Source: Mycetohabitans sp. B8 | GTDB lineage: Bacteria; Pseudomonadota; Gammaproteobacteria; Burkholderiales; Burkholderiaceae | DNA length: 64,000 nucleotides | Direction of reading: 5' to 3' | Assembly: GCF_021991875.1 (NCBI RefSeq) | Contig: NZ_JAHLKR010000022.1 | Location: forward strand, 1 to 64,000 | Part shown: piece by piece, positions 33,218 to 44,215 of the stretch | Layout of the letters: every line of letters starts with the position of its first letter | Numbering within the stretch: position 1 is the stretch's first letter | The notes under the pieces: generated by a model | Told to the model about the DNA's origin: nothing | What the model saw: the letters and a program-made list of their open reading frames with translations, nothing else | Database searches by the model: none | Made by a program: the position numbers and the translations under genes

Positions 33218-33243
33218 AAGCCGCCCGCGCCAGGCGGCTTTTT
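33218..33243 (+). terminator. Rho-independent terminator after hpf
   Basis: AAGCCGCC and GGCGGCTT pair as an 8-bp stem around a 7-base loop and run into five T residues, 25 bases after the hpf stop. Confidence 0.88.
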
Positions 33244-33317
33244 CATTACACGCGTGCGTTGTATTGCATGGAGTGAACCCGCGTTTGCGCGTTGCACCAT
33301 GCGCAACTCGCCTGATC

Positions 33318-33323
33318 TATAAT
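33318..33323 (+). promoter_or_regulatory. Candidate -10 box (TATAAT) of ptsN
   Basis: A perfect TATAAT lies in a locally AT-rich stretch between the hpf terminator and ptsN. TTGCAC upstream (33292-33297) is a possible -35, but the 20-bp spacer is long. A second AT-rich box, TATAAA, follows near 33348. This would leave a 5' leader of more than 100 bases before ptsN. Confidence 0.4.
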
Positions 33324-33448
33324 ATTTTGGTTACCATCTTTGCCACCTATAAAATTATCAGCCGAAAAGCGTCTGCCGTGAGTCGTCGCGCGGCCCCCGG
33401 TGCTGGCCGACAGCCCGTGCGCGATACAACTGCTTTTCGCCTGTCCCT

Positions 33449-33904
33449 ATGAATCGTCTAGCTAAAATTCTGCCAATCGAGAATGTTGTGCTGGGTCTGT
33501 CCGTGACCAGCAAGAAGCGGGTTTTCGAACAAGCCGGCCTAATCTTTGAAAATCAAAACGGCATTGCCCGCGGCGTCGTCACCGATAACCTGTTTGCGCG
33601 CGAACGGCTCGGCTCGACCGGTCTCGGCGAAGGCGTGGCGATCCCACATGGGCGCATCAAAGGGCTGAAGCAGCCGCTGGCGGCATTCGTGCGGCTGACC
33701 GAACCCATTCCGTTCGAGTCGCCGGACGGGCAACCGGTCCAATTGCTGATCTTCTTGCTTGTGCCAGAACAAGCGACGCAGCAACATCTCGAAATCCTGT
33801 CCGAGATCGCACAACTGTTGTCGGACCGACACGCGCGCGAGAGTCTGTCCACCGAGCCGGACCGTGACGCGCTGCACCAACTGCTGACTCAGTGGCAACC
33901 CTAA
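33449..33904 (+). CDS. ptsN: PTS IIA-like nitrogen regulatory protein
   Basis: A 151-residue EIIA-Ntr. The phosphorylated His lies in [12 protein letters not shown], the family signature. It receives phosphate from the nitrogen-PTS relay and regulates potassium transport and stress responses in known systems. It is followed by hprK and rapZ. The promoter seems separate from rpoN-hpf because a terminator lies between. Confidence 0.95.
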   Translation: MNRLAKILPIENVVLGLSVTSKKRVFEQAGLIFENQNGIARGVVTDNLFARERLGSTGLGEGVAIPHGRIKGLKQPLAAFVRLTEPIPFESPDGQPVQLLIFLLVPEQATQQHLEILSEIAQLLSDRHARESLSTEPDRDALHQLLTQWQP

Positions 33905-33995
33905 TCCCGCGACGCGTGCGCTTCCAACACAATGGACTCAGGCGCATGCGCACCGCACGGAGCAGCGCCGCGCGACGCAACCCGAGAAGGCCACT

Positions 33996-34964
33996 ATGGA
34001 TACGTCCAGCATCAACGCGCAAAGCATCTTCGATGACAACGCCGCTTCGCTTAAGCTAAGTTGGCTAACGGGTCACGAAGGTTGGGACCGCGGTTTCTCG
34101 ACGGAAACCGTTGCCAATGCGACCTCCAGCGCCGATCTGGTCGGCCACTTGAACCTGATCCATCCGAATCGGATCCAGGTGCTGGGCGAAGCCGAGGTCA
34201 ACTACTACCAGCGGCAAAGCGATGAGGACCGCTCGCGCAACATGGCCGAGCTCATCGCCCTTGAACCGCCGTTCCTGGTCGTGGCTGGCGGCGTAGCGGC
34301 ACCGCCAGAGTTGGTGCTTCGTTGCACGCGCTCCTCGACGCCGCTGTTCACCACGCCGATGTCCGCCGCCGCCGTGATCGACAGCCTGCGGCTGTACATG
34401 TCACGTATCCTTGCGCCGCGCGCAACGCTGCACGGCGTGTTCCTCGACATCCTCGGCATGGGGGTGCTGTTGACCGGCGACTCGGGGCTGGGCAAGAGCG
34501 AACTGGGGCTGGAGCTCATCAGCCGCGGCCACGGGCTGGTTGCGGACGATGCGGTCGACTTCGTGCGGCTTGGCCCAGATTTCGTCGAGGGCCGCTGCCC
34601 GCCGCTGCTGCAGAACCTGCTGGAGGTACGCGGCCTCGGGCTGCTCGACATCAAGACGATTTTCGGCGAAACCGCGGTGCGTCGAAAGATGAAGCTCAAG
34701 CTAATCGTGCAGTTGGTCCGCCGCCCCGACGGCGAATTTCAACGCCTGCCGCTAGAAAGCCAGACGGTTGACGTGCTGGGTTTGCCGATTAGCAAGGTCA
34801 CGATCCAGGTGGCAGCCGGCCGCAACCTCGCCGTACTGGTCGAAGCCGCCGTGCGCAACACGATTCTGCAATTGCGCGGCATCGATACGTTGCGCGATTT
34901 CATGGAGCGCCAGCGGCTCGCGATGCAGGACCCGGACGGACAATTTCCAGGCAAGCTGACCTGA
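33996..34964 (+). CDS. hprK: HPr kinase/phosphorylase
   Basis: A 322-residue bifunctional enzyme that phosphorylates or dephosphorylates HPr on serine. The N-terminal domain is followed by Walker [11 protein letters not shown] near residue 160, and the family signature [11 protein letters not shown] follows near 208. It lies between ptsN and rapZ, as in other betaproteobacteria. Confidence 0.96.
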   Translation: MDTSSINAQSIFDDNAASLKLSWLTGHEGWDRGFSTETVANATSSADLVGHLNLIHPNRIQVLGEAEVNYYQRQSDEDRSRNMAELIALEPPFLVVAGGVAAPPELVLRCTRSSTPLFTTPMSAAAVIDSLRLYMSRILAPRATLHGVFLDILGMGVLLTGDSGLGKSELGLELISRGHGLVADDAVDFVRLGPDFVEGRCPPLLQNLLEVRGLGLLDIKTIFGETAVRRKMKLKLIVQLVRRPDGEFQRLPLESQTVDVLGLPISKVTIQVAAGRNLAVLVEAAVRNTILQLRGIDTLRDFMERQRLAMQDPDGQFPGKLT

Positions 34965-34991
34965 AGCGGCCCGAAGCGCCACAGCGCTGCT

Positions 34992-35933
34992 ATGATGAAA
35001 CGCATGAACCCTGACTCGATGCGAATCATCCTGATCACCGGCATGTCCGGGTCGGGCAAATCGGTGGCGCTCGCGGCGCTCGAGGATGCCGGCTACTATT
35101 GCGTCGACAACCTGCCGCCACGGTTCCTGCCGGAACTCGTGGCGTTCCTGTCCCGGCAGGGCCAGGCGCGGCTCGGCGTCGCGATCGACGCGCGCTCGGC
35201 GCGCTCGCTGGACGAAATGCCGGAAATTATCCGTGCACTGGGCCGCACCCACGACGTTCGCGTGCTGTTCTTGAACGCGAGCACGCAATCACTGATCCAG
35301 CGGTTCTCCGAGACACGCCGCAAGCACCCGCTGTCCGCGTCAATGGCGGACGGCACGTCCGATGGCACGCAGGCTTCGCTGGCCGATGCAATCGAGCACG
35401 AACGCGAGTTGGTGGCCAATCTGGCGGAATTCGGGCACCACATCGACACCAGCAGCCTGCGCGCGAACACGCTGCGCGCCTGGGTCAAGCAGTTCATCGA
35501 ACACGACCAGACCGGTCTCGCGCTGATGTTCCAGTCGTTCGGCTTCAAGCGCGGCATTCCGCTGGACGCCGATCTGGTATTCGACGTGCGGACCCTGCCC
35601 AATCCCTATTACGACCGAGAGTTGCGGCCGCTGACGGGGCTCGATCAGCCGGTGATCGACTTTCTTGCCGCCACGCCGCTGGTCGGCACAATGATCGAGG
35701 ATATCGCCGAGTACCTGTCCAAGTGGTTGCCGCATTTTCGCGACGACAATCGCGCGTACCTGACCGTGGCGATCGGCTGCACCGGCGGGCAGCATCGATC
35801 CGTCTACATTGCCGAGGCGCTCGCCGCGCGCTTCGCAAGTGACGCCAACGTGCTGGTGCGGCATCGCGAGATCGCCGGCGCGCGCGGTGGCAGCGCGCCG
35901 TTTGCCAACACATCGGCCCGAGCGCCCGGCTAG
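34992..35933 (+). CDS. rapZ: RNase adapter protein RapZ
   Basis: A 313-residue P-loop protein (YvcJ/RapZ family). Walker A is [11 protein letters not shown]. The C-terminal domain has the conserved [15 protein letters not shown] and [14 protein letters not shown] signatures. In E. coli RapZ steers RNase E to the GlmZ small RNA to set amino-sugar synthesis. The MRIILITG start at 35019 is the family norm, so the nine residues before it may not be translated. It is 27 bp after hprK. Confidence 0.94.
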   Translation: MMKRMNPDSMRIILITGMSGSGKSVALAALEDAGYYCVDNLPPRFLPELVAFLSRQGQARLGVAIDARSARSLDEMPEIIRALGRTHDVRVLFLNASTQSLIQRFSETRRKHPLSASMADGTSDGTQASLADAIEHERELVANLAEFGHHIDTSSLRANTLRAWVKQFIEHDQTGLALMFQSFGFKRGIPLDADLVFDVRTLPNPYYDRELRPLTGLDQPVIDFLAATPLVGTMIEDIAEYLSKWLPHFRDDNRAYLTVAIGCTGGQHRSVYIAEALAARFASDANVLVRHREIAGARGGSAPFANTSARAPG

Positions 35934-35958
35934 CCGCGCCAAACCGAGCACGAAACGT

Positions 35959-36597
35959 ATGTCAACCGTCCCGTCCGATACCCTTGCCGAGTTGCCTCTG
36001 TTCCCGTTGCGCACGGTGCTGTTTCCGGGTGGCCTGCTGCCGTTGAAGGTGTTTGAGGCCCGCTACCAGGACATGACCCGCGACTGCCTGCGCGACCACG
36101 CGCCGTTCGGCGTATGCCTGCTCAAGAGCGGCAGCGAGGTGATCCAGCCGGACAATCCGCCGGTGCCCGAATCGATCGGCTGCCTGGCCGAGATCGTCGA
36201 TTGCGACGTGGAGCGTTTCGGCCTGATGCATATTCGCACCCAAGGCACGCGCCGCTTCCGGTTGTTGTCGCATCGGACCGAGACCAACGGCTTGCTGCGC
36301 GGCCAGGTGCAGTTGCTGCCCGAGGACCGCCCGCTGAGCGGCGATGAGCGCGTCGCGAAGTTCGGCGCGTGTGCAGAGGTGCTCGAGCGGATCGTCGCCA
36401 CGCTGTCCGAGCGCGACCCGGGCCATCTGCCATTTATCGAGCCGTACGCATTCGACGATCCAAGCTGGGTATCCAACCGGCTCGCCGAAGTCCTGCCAAT
36501 TTCCACGCGCGCGCGGCAAAAACTGATGGAAGTCCTCGATGCCGGCGCGCGGATCGACGTCGTGCACCACTACATGCTGCAGCACCAACTGCTGTAG
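35959..36597 (+). CDS. Lon N-terminal (LON substrate-binding) domain protein
   Basis: A 212-residue protein made only of the Lon N-terminal domain (it starts with ELPLFPLRTVLFPGGLLPLK); ATPase and peptidase domains are absent. The ATG at 35959 gives the normal family start, while the open frame to 35809 overlaps rapZ. Such peptidase S16-type proteins are widespread but of uncertain function. It is convergent with mutY. Confidence 0.9.
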   Translation: MSTVPSDTLAELPLFPLRTVLFPGGLLPLKVFEARYQDMTRDCLRDHAPFGVCLLKSGSEVIQPDNPPVPESIGCLAEIVDCDVERFGLMHIRTQGTRRFRLLSHRTETNGLLRGQVQLLPEDRPLSGDERVAKFGACAEVLERIVATLSERDPGHLPFIEPYAFDDPSWVSNRLAEVLPISTRARQKLMEVLDAGARIDVVHHYMLQHQLL

Positions 36598-36603
36598 CCC
36601 GGA

Positions 36604-37728
36604 CTACAACAACGTTCCGTCCAGCGCATCGAGCAGCTTGCGCACCGGCGCGGGCAGGCCATAGTCGCCAATGGCATCCAGCCGCACCCATGCCGTGTGC
36701 GCGTCGCGCGCGGCGGCCCGCGGCTCGTCCACCAGTTGCGCGAGCCGCGGCTCGATTTCGAGGCGAAAATGCGTGAACGTGTGTGCTAGCGGGGCAAGCG
36801 GCGCCAGCACGACCGGCGCACCACTGAGTTGCGCCGCGCGCGCGGCGAGCCCGTCCACGTCCGGCGCCTCGGGCAAGCTCCAGAGCCCGCCCCAGATACC
36901 CAACGGCGGGCGTTTCTCGAGCAGCACCTGATCGGCACTGCGCAGCACCAGCATCATCGTGCGGCGCGTTGGCACAGCCTTCCTGGGCCTCGCCGCCGGC
37001 AACTCACGTTGCCGGCCCGTCAGATTGGCCACGCACGCGTGCGCGAACGGGCAGCGACCACAATCGGGCCGGCTGCGTACGCACAGCGTCGCCCCCAGGT
37101 CCATCAGTCCTTGCGTATACGCCACAATGGGTTCGACCGGTGCGCCCTCGCGCTGACGTACGTCATCGGATGCGTCATTGGATGCGTCATCGGCCGCCGG
37201 CAACAACGACTCAGCTAGCGCCCACATCGCGGTCTCCACGCGCTTATCGCCCGGAAAGCCGTCAATCCCGAAAATCCGCGCGAGCACGCGCTTGACATTA
37301 CCGTCTAGAATCGGCGAGCGCACGCCGAACGAGAATGCGGCAATGGCCGCCGCCGTCGAGCGGCCAATTCCCGGCAATGCCGCGAGTTGCTCCACGGTTT
37401 GCGGGAACGCGCCGCCATACTGCTGGACGACGACCTGTGCGCACCGGTGTAGGTTGCGCGCGCGAGTGTAGTACCCTAATCCACTCCATAGCGCCATCAC
37501 GTCGTCAGCCGCGGCAGCCGCCAATGCGTGAACGTGAGGAAAGCGTGCGAGAAACTTCAAATAATACGGAATCACCGTCGAGACCTGCGTCTGTTGCAGC
37601 ATGATCTCGGACAGCCAGACTCGATACGGATCCCGGCTGCGCTGCCACGGCAACTCGTGCCGCCCATGCGTGCGCTGCCACGCGATCAGGCGCGGCGCGA
37701 AGTCATCTGGTTCGATGTTGGCCTCCAA
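36604..37728 (-). CDS. mutY: A/G-specific adenine DNA glycosylase
   Basis: A 374-residue MutY that removes adenine mispaired with 8-oxoguanine. The HhH-GPD motif LPGIGRSTAAAI is intact, and the 4Fe-4S cysteines are spaced C-x6-C-x2-C-x5-C in CVRSRPDCGRC-type sequence. The C-terminal NUDIX-like domain recognises 8-oxoG. The only in-frame start before the conserved LPWQ region is a TTG at 37728, nine bases past mutM, with no strong ribosome site. MutM and MutY work together in the oxidised-guanine system. Confidence 0.93.
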   Translation of the reverse strand: MEANIEPDDFAPRLIAWQRTHGRHELPWQRSRDPYRVWLSEIMLQQTQVSTVIPYYLKFLARFPHVHALAAAAADDVMALWSGLGYYTRARNLHRCAQVVVQQYGGAFPQTVEQLAALPGIGRSTAAAIAAFSFGVRSPILDGNVKRVLARIFGIDGFPGDKRVETAMWALAESLLPAADDASNDASDDVRQREGAPVEPIVAYTQGLMDLGATLCVRSRPDCGRCPFAHACVANLTGRQRELPAARPRKAVPTRRTMMLVLRSADQVLLEKRPPLGIWGGLWSLPEAPDVDGLAARAAQLSGAPVVLAPLAPLAHTFTHFRLEIEPRLAQLVDEPRAAARDAHTAWVRLDAIGDYGLPAPVRKLLDALDGTLL

Positions 37729-37737
37729 GGGGTCAAT

Positions 37738-38568
37738 TCAGCGCTGGCAGCGCGTGCAGTAATAGGTCGAGCGCTGCCCTTGCATGATGTGCCGGATCGG
37801 CACGCCGCAGGCATGGCAAGGCAAGCCGGCCCGATCATAGACGAAATAGTCGAGTTGGAAATAACCGCGCTCGCCGTGGCTGCCGACAAAGTCGCGCAAC
37901 GTGCTGCCACCCTTGTCGATTGCCGCCGCCAGTGTCGCGCGAATGGCGTCGGCAAGCAGTTCGTAGCGCGGCAGCGACACGCGTCCCGCCGGCGTACTCG
38001 GCCGAATGCCGGCGCGAAACAGGCTCTCGGACGCATAGATGTTGCCCACGCCGACGACGATGTCGCCGGCCATCAGCGCCTGCTTGATCGACACCGTGCG
38101 CCCGCGCGTGCGACGATGCAGCAGCGTGCCCGAAAACGCGCTCGAAAAAGGCTCGACTCCAAGGCTGGCCAGTAATGGGTGCTCGAGCACGTCGCCCACC
38201 GCGCGCGGGTGCCACAACACCGCACCGAAGCGGCGCGGGTCGCGAAAGCGCATCACGAACTCATCGAAGATCCAGTCGATATGATCGTGCCGGGCGGCGG
38301 GCGGCAACGCGGGCAGGTGGCGCAGCACGCGCAGCGTGCCGGTCATTCCCAAGTGCACGATGAGCCAGCCGTCGTCCAGTTCGAACAACAGGTACTTACC
38401 GCGCCGTTCCACTTTGTGGATCACGCGTTGCTCAAGCTCGCGCGCCAGCGTAGCCGGCACCGGCCAGCGCAGCGCGAAATTACGCACGTCAACGCGCTGC
38501 ACGCGTCGTCCAGCGACATACGGTTCGACTCCGCGTCGCGTCACTTCAACTTCCGGCAATTCTGGCAT
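37738..38568 (-). CDS. mutM: Formamidopyrimidine-DNA glycosylase
   Basis: A 276-residue Fpg. The catalytic N-terminal [13 protein letters not shown] is intact (Pro1 nucleophile after Met removal). The C-terminal zinc finger reads CHACG then CTRCQ. It removes 8-oxoguanine and formamidopyrimidines. mutY follows nine bases downstream on the same strand, and the TPR gene is divergent. Confidence 0.97.
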   Translation of the reverse strand: MPELPEVEVTRRGVEPYVAGRRVQRVDVRNFALRWPVPATLARELEQRVIHKVERRGKYLLFELDDGWLIVHLGMTGTLRVLRHLPALPPAARHDHIDWIFDEFVMRFRDPRRFGAVLWHPRAVGDVLEHPLLASLGVEPFSSAFSGTLLHRRTRGRTVSIKQALMAGDIVVGVGNIYASESLFRAGIRPSTPAGRVSLPRYELLADAIRATLAAAIDKGGSTLRDFVGSHGERGYFQLDYFVYDRAGLPCHACGVPIRHIMQGQRSTYYCTRCQR

Positions 38569-38659
38569 GTCTAACAGGCAAGCGGATGGACACCTCGTGG
38601 TCCACGCCCGCTATTGTAGCCACCGCGTTACAATCCATTGAAACATTGATTGGATTTTC

Positions 38660-40450
38660 ATGAATCTGCTTCTTGCCAAGCTGCTCCACCGGAGCCCAGC
38701 GCGCCCGGCGGCGGCCGCTGCGTTGCTTGTCGTCTCGCTCTTGCTCGCACGGCCCGCCGCCGCGCAAGACAACGACTCGCCGGAATTGACCGATATCATC
38801 AGCACGCCGACGCCCGATGAGCAGAAGGCGCTACCGCGCCTGCCGCTGACTAGTCAGGTGGTCTACCAGGTGCTGGCTGCCGAGATCGCCCTGCAGCGCA
38901 ACCAGCCCGCGCCGGCCTACCAAACTTATCTGGCGCTGGCCCGCGACACCACGGATCCGCGCTTCGCGCAGCGTGCCACGGAAATCGCGCTGCTTGCGCA
39001 AAGTCCGGTCGACGCGCTGAACGCGGCACAGCTGTGGCAACAGTACGCGCCTCAGTCGGACCGTGCCGCGCAAATCGATGCGTCGCTGCTGGTGCTGGCC
39101 GGCAAGCCCGACGAAGCCAAGCCGCTGCTGGAGCAGCAATTGGCCAAGGTCGCGCCGGACCATCGCGGCAATGCGCTGATCGGGCTGCAAATGCTGCTGG
39201 CGCGCAGCCCAAACCGCACGTCGGGCCTGCATGTGCTGCAAAAATTGTTGCGCCACGACATGGACAAGCCAGAGGCGAACTACGCGATCGCCCGGCAGCA
39301 GGCGCTTGCGCAGGACCGCGATGGTGCACGCCAGTCGCTGCACACCGCGCTGAAGGAAAAGCCCGACTTCCTGCCTGCGGTGCTGCTGCTCGCGCAACTC
39401 GGCCCGCAGGATTGCGCGGAGGCCACGCAGCGGCTGTCGCAATATGTTCGGAAGCATCCGCAGGCGCGCGAGGCGCGGATGTCGCTCGCCCAGTTGTATC
39501 TGGCCAGCGACCGGTTGGACGACGCGAAGCTCGAGTTCACGCGACTGGCCAACGACGACAGCCACGACCTGCTGCCATTGATGGCGCTCGCGCTGATCGA
39601 GATCCAACAGCGGCACTTGCCGAGCGCGAAGCAATACCTGCAACAGTATGTCGCGGCCGCGCAGAGCCAGCCAAAAGCCGATCCAGGCCAGGCATACCTG
39701 TATTTGGCGCAGATCGCGCTCGAGCAAAAGGATGACCAGGCTGCGTCGCAATGGCTGGACAAGATCCCGCCCGGCAGCACGCAATACCTAGCGGGACACA
39801 TCACGCGCGCGCAAATCATCGCGCGCGACGGCAAGGTCGATGACGCGCGCAACCAGCTCGCCGCACTCAAGCCGGCGTCGTCGAGCGAAGCGGCGCTGAT
39901 CGCGCGCACCGACGGCGCGATCCTGTTCGACGCCAAGCGCTATGCCCAAGCTGAGACGCGGCTCGCGCAAGCGGCCAAGGCGTTCCCGGACGATCCGGAC
40001 CTGCTCTACGACTACGCGATGGCCGCCGAACGCAACGGTCACTACGACGTCATGGAAAAGCAATTGCGCGATCTGATCCGGCTGCAACCGGAGAACCCGC
40101 AGGCTTATAACGCACTGGGCTATTCGCTCGCGGACCGCAACCAACAGCTGGACGAGGCCAACAAGCTGATCGAGAAAGCATCATCACTGGCACCGAACGA
40201 TGCGTTCATCATGGACAGCGTCGGCTGGATCAAGTATCGGCTCGGCAACAAGGCCGATGCGGTCAAGGTGCTGCGTCGCGCGTACGACGTGCAGCCGAAC
40301 GCGGAGATCGGCGCGCATCTGGGCGAAGTGCTGTGGGAAAACGGCGATCGCGATCAGGCCCGCGCGGCGTGGCGCGACGCACAGAAGCTCGAACCGCACA
40401 ACGACACGCTGGTCAAGACACTGAAACGTTTCCAGATCGACGACCTGTGA
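38660..40450 (+). CDS. Secreted or periplasmic tetratricopeptide repeat protein
   Basis: A 596-residue protein with a signal peptide (residues 1-36, ending near ARPAAAQ) and TPR-like helical repeats throughout. The clearest are near the C-terminus (NPQAYNALGYSLADRNQQ and NAEIGAHLGEVLWENGDRD). It lies upstream of lolB, and the two genes overlap by one base (TGATG), suggesting co-translation. A role in outer-membrane lipoprotein or envelope assembly is inferred from the position only. Confidence 0.88.
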   Translation: MNLLLAKLLHRSPARPAAAAALLVVSLLLARPAAAQDNDSPELTDIISTPTPDEQKALPRLPLTSQVVYQVLAAEIALQRNQPAPAYQTYLALARDTTDPRFAQRATEIALLAQSPVDALNAAQLWQQYAPQSDRAAQIDASLLVLAGKPDEAKPLLEQQLAKVAPDHRGNALIGLQMLLARSPNRTSGLHVLQKLLRHDMDKPEANYAIARQQALAQDRDGARQSLHTALKEKPDFLPAVLLLAQLGPQDCAEATQRLSQYVRKHPQAREARMSLAQLYLASDRLDDAKLEFTRLANDDSHDLLPLMALALIEIQQRHLPSAKQYLQQYVAAAQSQPKADPGQAYLYLAQIALEQKDDQAASQWLDKIPPGSTQYLAGHITRAQIIARDGKVDDARNQLAALKPASSSEAALIARTDGAILFDAKRYAQAETRLAQAAKAFPDDPDLLYDYAMAAERNGHYDVMEKQLRDLIRLQPENPQAYNALGYSLADRNQQLDEANKLIEKASSLAPNDAFIMDSVGWIKYRLGNKADAVKVLRRAYDVQPNAEIGAHLGEVLWENGDRDQARAAWRDAQKLEPHNDTLVKTLKRFQIDDL

Positions 40451-41145
40451 TGAACCGAGTTCCCCTACTGGCCGGGTCACGCGCTCGGCTTGCTCAGCGT
40501 GTATCGTCTGTTCGCCGCATGTTGTGCGGCGCCGCAGGCGGCCCGCGACAGCCGCGTACCATGCGCCACTGGTGTGGCGCGATCGGGCTCGCTGCGCTGC
40601 TGGCCGGCTGCGCGACGCCCCAGCGGCCCACCGCGCCCGTTGCCGGCACGGGCGATGCGCAAGCAAGGCAAACCGTGCACGCATACCATGGACGCTTCGC
40701 GGTCAGCTACGAGGACCAGACTGGGCAACCACGCAACGCGTATGGCCATTTCGATTGGCAGCAGACTTACCAGAGCGTCAAGCTGCAACTGCTGAATCCG
40801 TTCGGTCAAACGCTGGCCATCATCGCATCGGCACCCGGATTGGCCACCCTCGAGTTGCCCAACCAGGCGCCACGGACGGCGCCGAGCGTATCCGAGCTCA
40901 TGCAGGGCGCACTGGGCTTCCCACTGCCGGTCGAAGGGCTGCGCTACTGGTTGCAACCAGCCGTGTCGCCAGACTCGCGCGCGTCGACGTCGACTGACGG
41001 CACCGGCCGCCTGAGCCGCATCGAGCAGGACGGCTGGACGATTGAATATCTGGCGTACGCCGACGCGCCGGCAAGCCGCGTCAAGCGCGTGAATCTGACG
41101 CGGCCGACGCCACCACTGTCGGTCAAGCTTGTACTGGACCAATAA
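40450..41145 (+). CDS. lolB: Outer membrane lipoprotein receptor LolB
   Basis: About 231 residues from the ATG that overlaps the TPR stop. The lipobox LLAGC lies near residue 53, which makes the leader long; an ATG at 40561 would give a normal signal peptide and 194 residues. The mature part has the LolB pattern ([13 protein letters not shown] and [12 protein letters not shown]). LolB receives lipoproteins from LolA and inserts them in the outer membrane. ispE follows, as in many proteobacteria. Confidence 0.9.
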   Translation: MNRVPLLAGSRARLAQRVSSVRRMLCGAAGGPRQPRTMRHWCGAIGLAALLAGCATPQRPTAPVAGTGDAQARQTVHAYHGRFAVSYEDQTGQPRNAYGHFDWQQTYQSVKLQLLNPFGQTLAIIASAPGLATLELPNQAPRTAPSVSELMQGALGFPLPVEGLRYWLQPAVSPDSRASTSTDGTGRLSRIEQDGWTIEYLAYADAPASRVKRVNLTRPTPPLSVKLVLDQ

Positions 41146-41170
41146 GCCGCGCACGGGCATGCACGGCGCG

Positions 41171-42082
41171 ATGAGCACCATGATTGAAACCGAAGACATG
41201 CTGCGCGATTGCGCAGCCCCCGCGAAGCTGAACCTTTTTCTACATGTGACTGGCCGCCGCGAGGACGGGTATCACGAGCTACAGACGGTGTTCCAGTTAC
41301 TGGACTGGAGCGACATGCTCCATTTCCGGCGCCGCGACGATGGCACGGTGCGCCACCTGCGACCATTGGACGGCGTCCCCGAGCAGGCCGATCTCAGCGT
41401 TCGAGCGGCGAAACTGCTACAACAGCACAGCGGTTGCCGCTACGGTGTGGAGATTGACATTGACAAGCGCCTGCCGATGGGGGCCGGCATCGGTGGCGGC
41501 AGCTCGGATGCGGCAACCACGCTGCTCGCGTTGAACCGGCTATGGCGGCTGCATCTGCCGCGTGCGACGCTGCAAGCGCTGGCCCTGGAACTGGGCGCCG
41601 ACGTGCCGTTCTTCGTATTCGGACGCAATGCATTTGCGCAAGGCGTGGGCGATCAACTGCAACCGGTTCAGCTGCCGGCGCGCACGTTCCTGGTGGTTAA
41701 ACCCGCGGTGCATGTGCCGACCGCTGAAATTTTCCGATCCGAGGCATTGACAAGAGACACTAAACGCATCACAATTATGGACTTTCTTGCACGGCAAAAC
41801 ATCGCCGATGACAATCAGGCAAGCAAGACGGGTTGGCCAGATAATTTTGGCCGAAACGACATGCAGCCGATTGTCGCGGGAAAATACGCAGAAGTGGCGC
41901 AAGTGTTGGATTGGTTTTCGACCATCGCGCCAGCGCGCATGACGGGATCGGGTGCAAGTGTGTTCGCAGCATTTCCCGGCAGAATGGAAGCGGAGTTAGC
42001 GCAAGCAAAGCTCCCCGTCGGCTGGCAAAGTGCGATAGCATCGAGCCTGGACCGCCATCCGTTGTACACTTTTGCGTCATAA
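41171..42082 (+). CDS. ispE: 4-diphosphocytidyl-2-C-methyl-D-erythritol kinase
   Basis: About 303 residues, GHMP kinase fold. The N-terminal [20 protein letters not shown] and the ATP loop [17 protein letters not shown] are diagnostic, and the C-terminal [12 protein letters not shown] closes the site. It phosphorylates CDP-methylerythritol in the non-mevalonate isoprenoid pathway. The start could be 41171 or 41180; both lack a clear ribosome site. The region near 41740-41850 is less GC-rich than the rest. Confidence 0.94.
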   Translation: MSTMIETEDMLRDCAAPAKLNLFLHVTGRREDGYHELQTVFQLLDWSDMLHFRRRDDGTVRHLRPLDGVPEQADLSVRAAKLLQQHSGCRYGVEIDIDKRLPMGAGIGGGSSDAATTLLALNRLWRLHLPRATLQALALELGADVPFFVFGRNAFAQGVGDQLQPVQLPARTFLVVKPAVHVPTAEIFRSEALTRDTKRITIMDFLARQNIADDNQASKTGWPDNFGRNDMQPIVAGKYAEVAQVLDWFSTIAPARMTGSGASVFAAFPGRMEAELAQAKLPVGWQSAIASSLDRHPLYTFAS

Positions 42083-42134
42083 AAGGTTTCGCCGCGTCGG
42101 GTACGAGAGTCCCGGCCAGGCAGACGGTTCGTGT

Positions 42135-42211
42135 AGGGGAGTCGCCAAGTTGGTTAAGGCACCGGATTTTGATTCCGGCATTCGAGGGTTCGAGTCCTTC
42201 CTCCCCTGCCA
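42135..42211 (+). tRNA. tRNA-Gln (anticodon UUG)
   Basis: A 77-base tRNA including an encoded CCA. The acceptor stem pairs AGGGGAG with CTCCCCT, the anticodon stem pairs CCGGA with TCCGG around TTTTGAT (anticodon TTG), and the T loop is GGTTCGAGTCC. It lies between ispE and prs, the usual Burkholderia position. Confidence 0.97.
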
Positions 42212-42292
42212 GTTACCCATAGCGCGGGCATGCTCTTGCCTTGGCGCCACACACTCCATCCCATGCCACGCCCCCCGAGTAGCAGGTGCACG

Positions 42293-43246
42293 ATGAACAG
42301 TGACGGCCTGATGGTATTTACTGGCAACGCGAATCCCTCGCTTGCGCAGGAAGTCGTCAAAACCCTGGGTATTCCTCTTGGCAAGGCGATGGCCAGCCGC
42401 TTCTCGGACGGAGAAATCCAGGTCGAGATCCAGGAGAACGTCCGCGGCAAGGATGTGTTTGTCTTGCAGTCGACTTGCGCGCCGACGAACGACAACCTGA
42501 TGGAGTTGATGATTATGGTCGACGCGCTCAAGCGCGCATCGGCCGGACGAATCACGGCCGCCATCCCATACTTCGGCTATGCGCGGCAGGACCGCCGCCC
42601 GCGCTCGGCGCGTGTTGCGATCTCCGCGAAGGTCGTCGCCAACATGCTGGAAATCGCCGGTGTTGAACGGATCATCACGATGGATCTGCACGCCGATCAG
42701 ATTCAGGGTTTCTTCGACATTCCGGTTGACAACATCTACGCGACGCCGGTACTACTCGGCGACCTGCGCAAGCAAGCATACGACGACTTGCTGGTCGTGT
42801 CACCGGACGTGGGCGGCGTGGTACGCGCACGTGCGCTGGCAAAGCAGCTGAACACCGATCTGGCGATCATCGACAAACGCCGCCCGAAGGCGAACGTCGC
42901 CGAAGTGATGAACATTATCGGCGAAGTCGAGGGTCGCACGTGCGTGATCATGGACGACATGGTCGACACCGCCGGCACGCTGTGCAAGGCCGCCCAAGTG
43001 CTGAAGGAGCGCGGCGCGAAGAAGGTGTTCGCGTATGCGACGCATCCCGTGCTATCCGGTGGTGCGATCCAGCGCATCGCGGACTCGGCGCTCGACGAGC
43101 TGGTCGTCACCGACACGATTCCGCTCGGAAAGGACGCGTTGGAATGCTCGCGGATCCGCGCGCTGTCATGTGCGGGCCTGCTCGCCGAGACGTTCTCGCG
43201 GATTCGTCGCGGTGACTCGGTGATGTCGCTGTTCGCCGAACATTGA
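42293..43246 (+). CDS. prs: Ribose-phosphate pyrophosphokinase
   Basis: A 317-residue PRPP synthase. It has the [16 protein letters not shown] opening, the [12 protein letters not shown] loop, the catalytic [17 protein letters not shown] and the PRPP loop [17 protein letters not shown] feeds purine, pyrimidine, His and Trp synthesis, and also apt in this window. The ATG at 42293 gives the canonical [14 protein letters not shown] start; frames back to 42230 lie next to the tRNA. Confidence 0.97.
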   Translation: MNSDGLMVFTGNANPSLAQEVVKTLGIPLGKAMASRFSDGEIQVEIQENVRGKDVFVLQSTCAPTNDNLMELMIMVDALKRASAGRITAAIPYFGYARQDRRPRSARVAISAKVVANMLEIAGVERIITMDLHADQIQGFFDIPVDNIYATPVLLGDLRKQAYDDLLVVSPDVGGVVRARALAKQLNTDLAIIDKRRPKANVAEVMNIIGEVEGRTCVIMDDMVDTAGTLCKAAQVLKERGAKKVFAYATHPVLSGGAIQRIADSALDELVVTDTIPLGKDALECSRIRALSCAGLLAETFSRIRRGDSVMSLFAEH

Positions 43247-43328
43247 CGATGGCTGTATTTCGGCAAAGCCACCATTGAGTGGCGCTGCCGGCCCGCGGTG
43301 CGCAGTCACGAACGCGCGCCGCGTATTT

Positions 43329-43370
43329 CGGGGTTGACTGAATCCATGCCGGATTCGATGGCCCCGTTTT
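43329..43370 (+). terminator. Terminator after prs
   Basis: Outer CGGGG/CCCCG and inner GAATCC/GGATTC arms pair around ATGCC, followed by TTTT. It lies between prs and rplY. Confidence 0.65.
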
Positions 43371-43432
43371 GATGACCCGGGCAGTTTGCCCGGACCCACT
43401 GCCTGGTCGCGGGCAGTCATTGGAGAGACAAC

Positions 43433-44050
43433 ATGAAAGTAGTCGCTTTCGAGCGTAGCCAGCAGGGAACGGGTGCGAGCCGCCGCCTGCGCAATGCCGG
43501 CAAGACGCCGGGAATCGTGTACGGCGCTGGCACCGAACCGAAGTTGATTGAGTTGGATCATAATGCGCTGTACCACGCGCTGAACAAGGAAGCGTTCCAT
43601 TCGTCGATTCTCGATCTCGAGATCGCCGGTGCGACCGAACAAGTGCTGCTGCGTGACGTTCAGTACCATCCGTTCCGCCGGCTGGTGCTGCACGTGGACT
43701 TCCAGCGTGTCGATGCGAAGACGAAGATCACGGTGAAAGTCCCGCTGCACTACATGAACCAAGAAGGCTCGCCGGCGGTGAAGCTCGGTGGCGGCGTGAT
43801 CACGCACGTGCTGAACGAAATCGAAGTATCGTGCCTGCCGGGCAACCTGCCCGAGTTCATCGAAGTCGATCTGGCCAACTTCGAGTTGAATCAGTCGTTG
43901 CACGCGAAGGATGTCAAGCTGCCGGCCGGTGTCGAACTGACGCCGCACGGCGCGCAGGAAAACCCGGTGATCGTGTCGGCAACGCTGCCCGCGGGCGCGG
44001 TGTCGGACGAAGCAGGCGAATCGTCGGAAGGCGGCACGCCGGCCGCCTAA
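43433..44050 (+). CDS. rplY: 50S ribosomal protein L25 (general stress protein Ctc form)
   Basis: A 205-residue long-form L25/TL5. The N-terminal 5S rRNA-binding domain ([18 protein letters not shown]) is followed by the Ctc-type C-terminal domain and a short acidic/Gly-rich tail. GGAGAG precedes the ATG. prs lies upstream and pth downstream, as in most proteobacteria. Confidence 0.97.
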   Translation: MKVVAFERSQQGTGASRRLRNAGKTPGIVYGAGTEPKLIELDHNALYHALNKEAFHSSILDLEIAGATEQVLLRDVQYHPFRRLVLHVDFQRVDAKTKITVKVPLHYMNQEGSPAVKLGGGVITHVLNEIEVSCLPGNLPEFIEVDLANFELNQSLHAKDVKLPAGVELTPHGAQENPVIVSATLPAGAVSDEAGESSEGGTPAA

Positions 44051-44164
44051 CGCGGTACGGACACTGCATACGGGAACGCAGCACTGCGTGCCTGTCACAT
44101 AATAGAATCGATCCTCTCGATCCGCTGGTACGATGTGACGAAGTCGGATCAGCGGGACGAAGTA

Positions 44165-44196
44165 CCCGCCGAGGCCATGCCCGGCGGGTTTTTTTT
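44165..44196 (+). terminator. Strong terminator between rplY and pth
   Basis: CCCGCCG pairs with CGGCGGG around ten bases and is followed by eight T residues. Its T-tract ends only 19 bases before the pth start codon. Confidence 0.9.
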
Positions 44197-44215
44197 AACC
44201 GAATTCACGACCGTC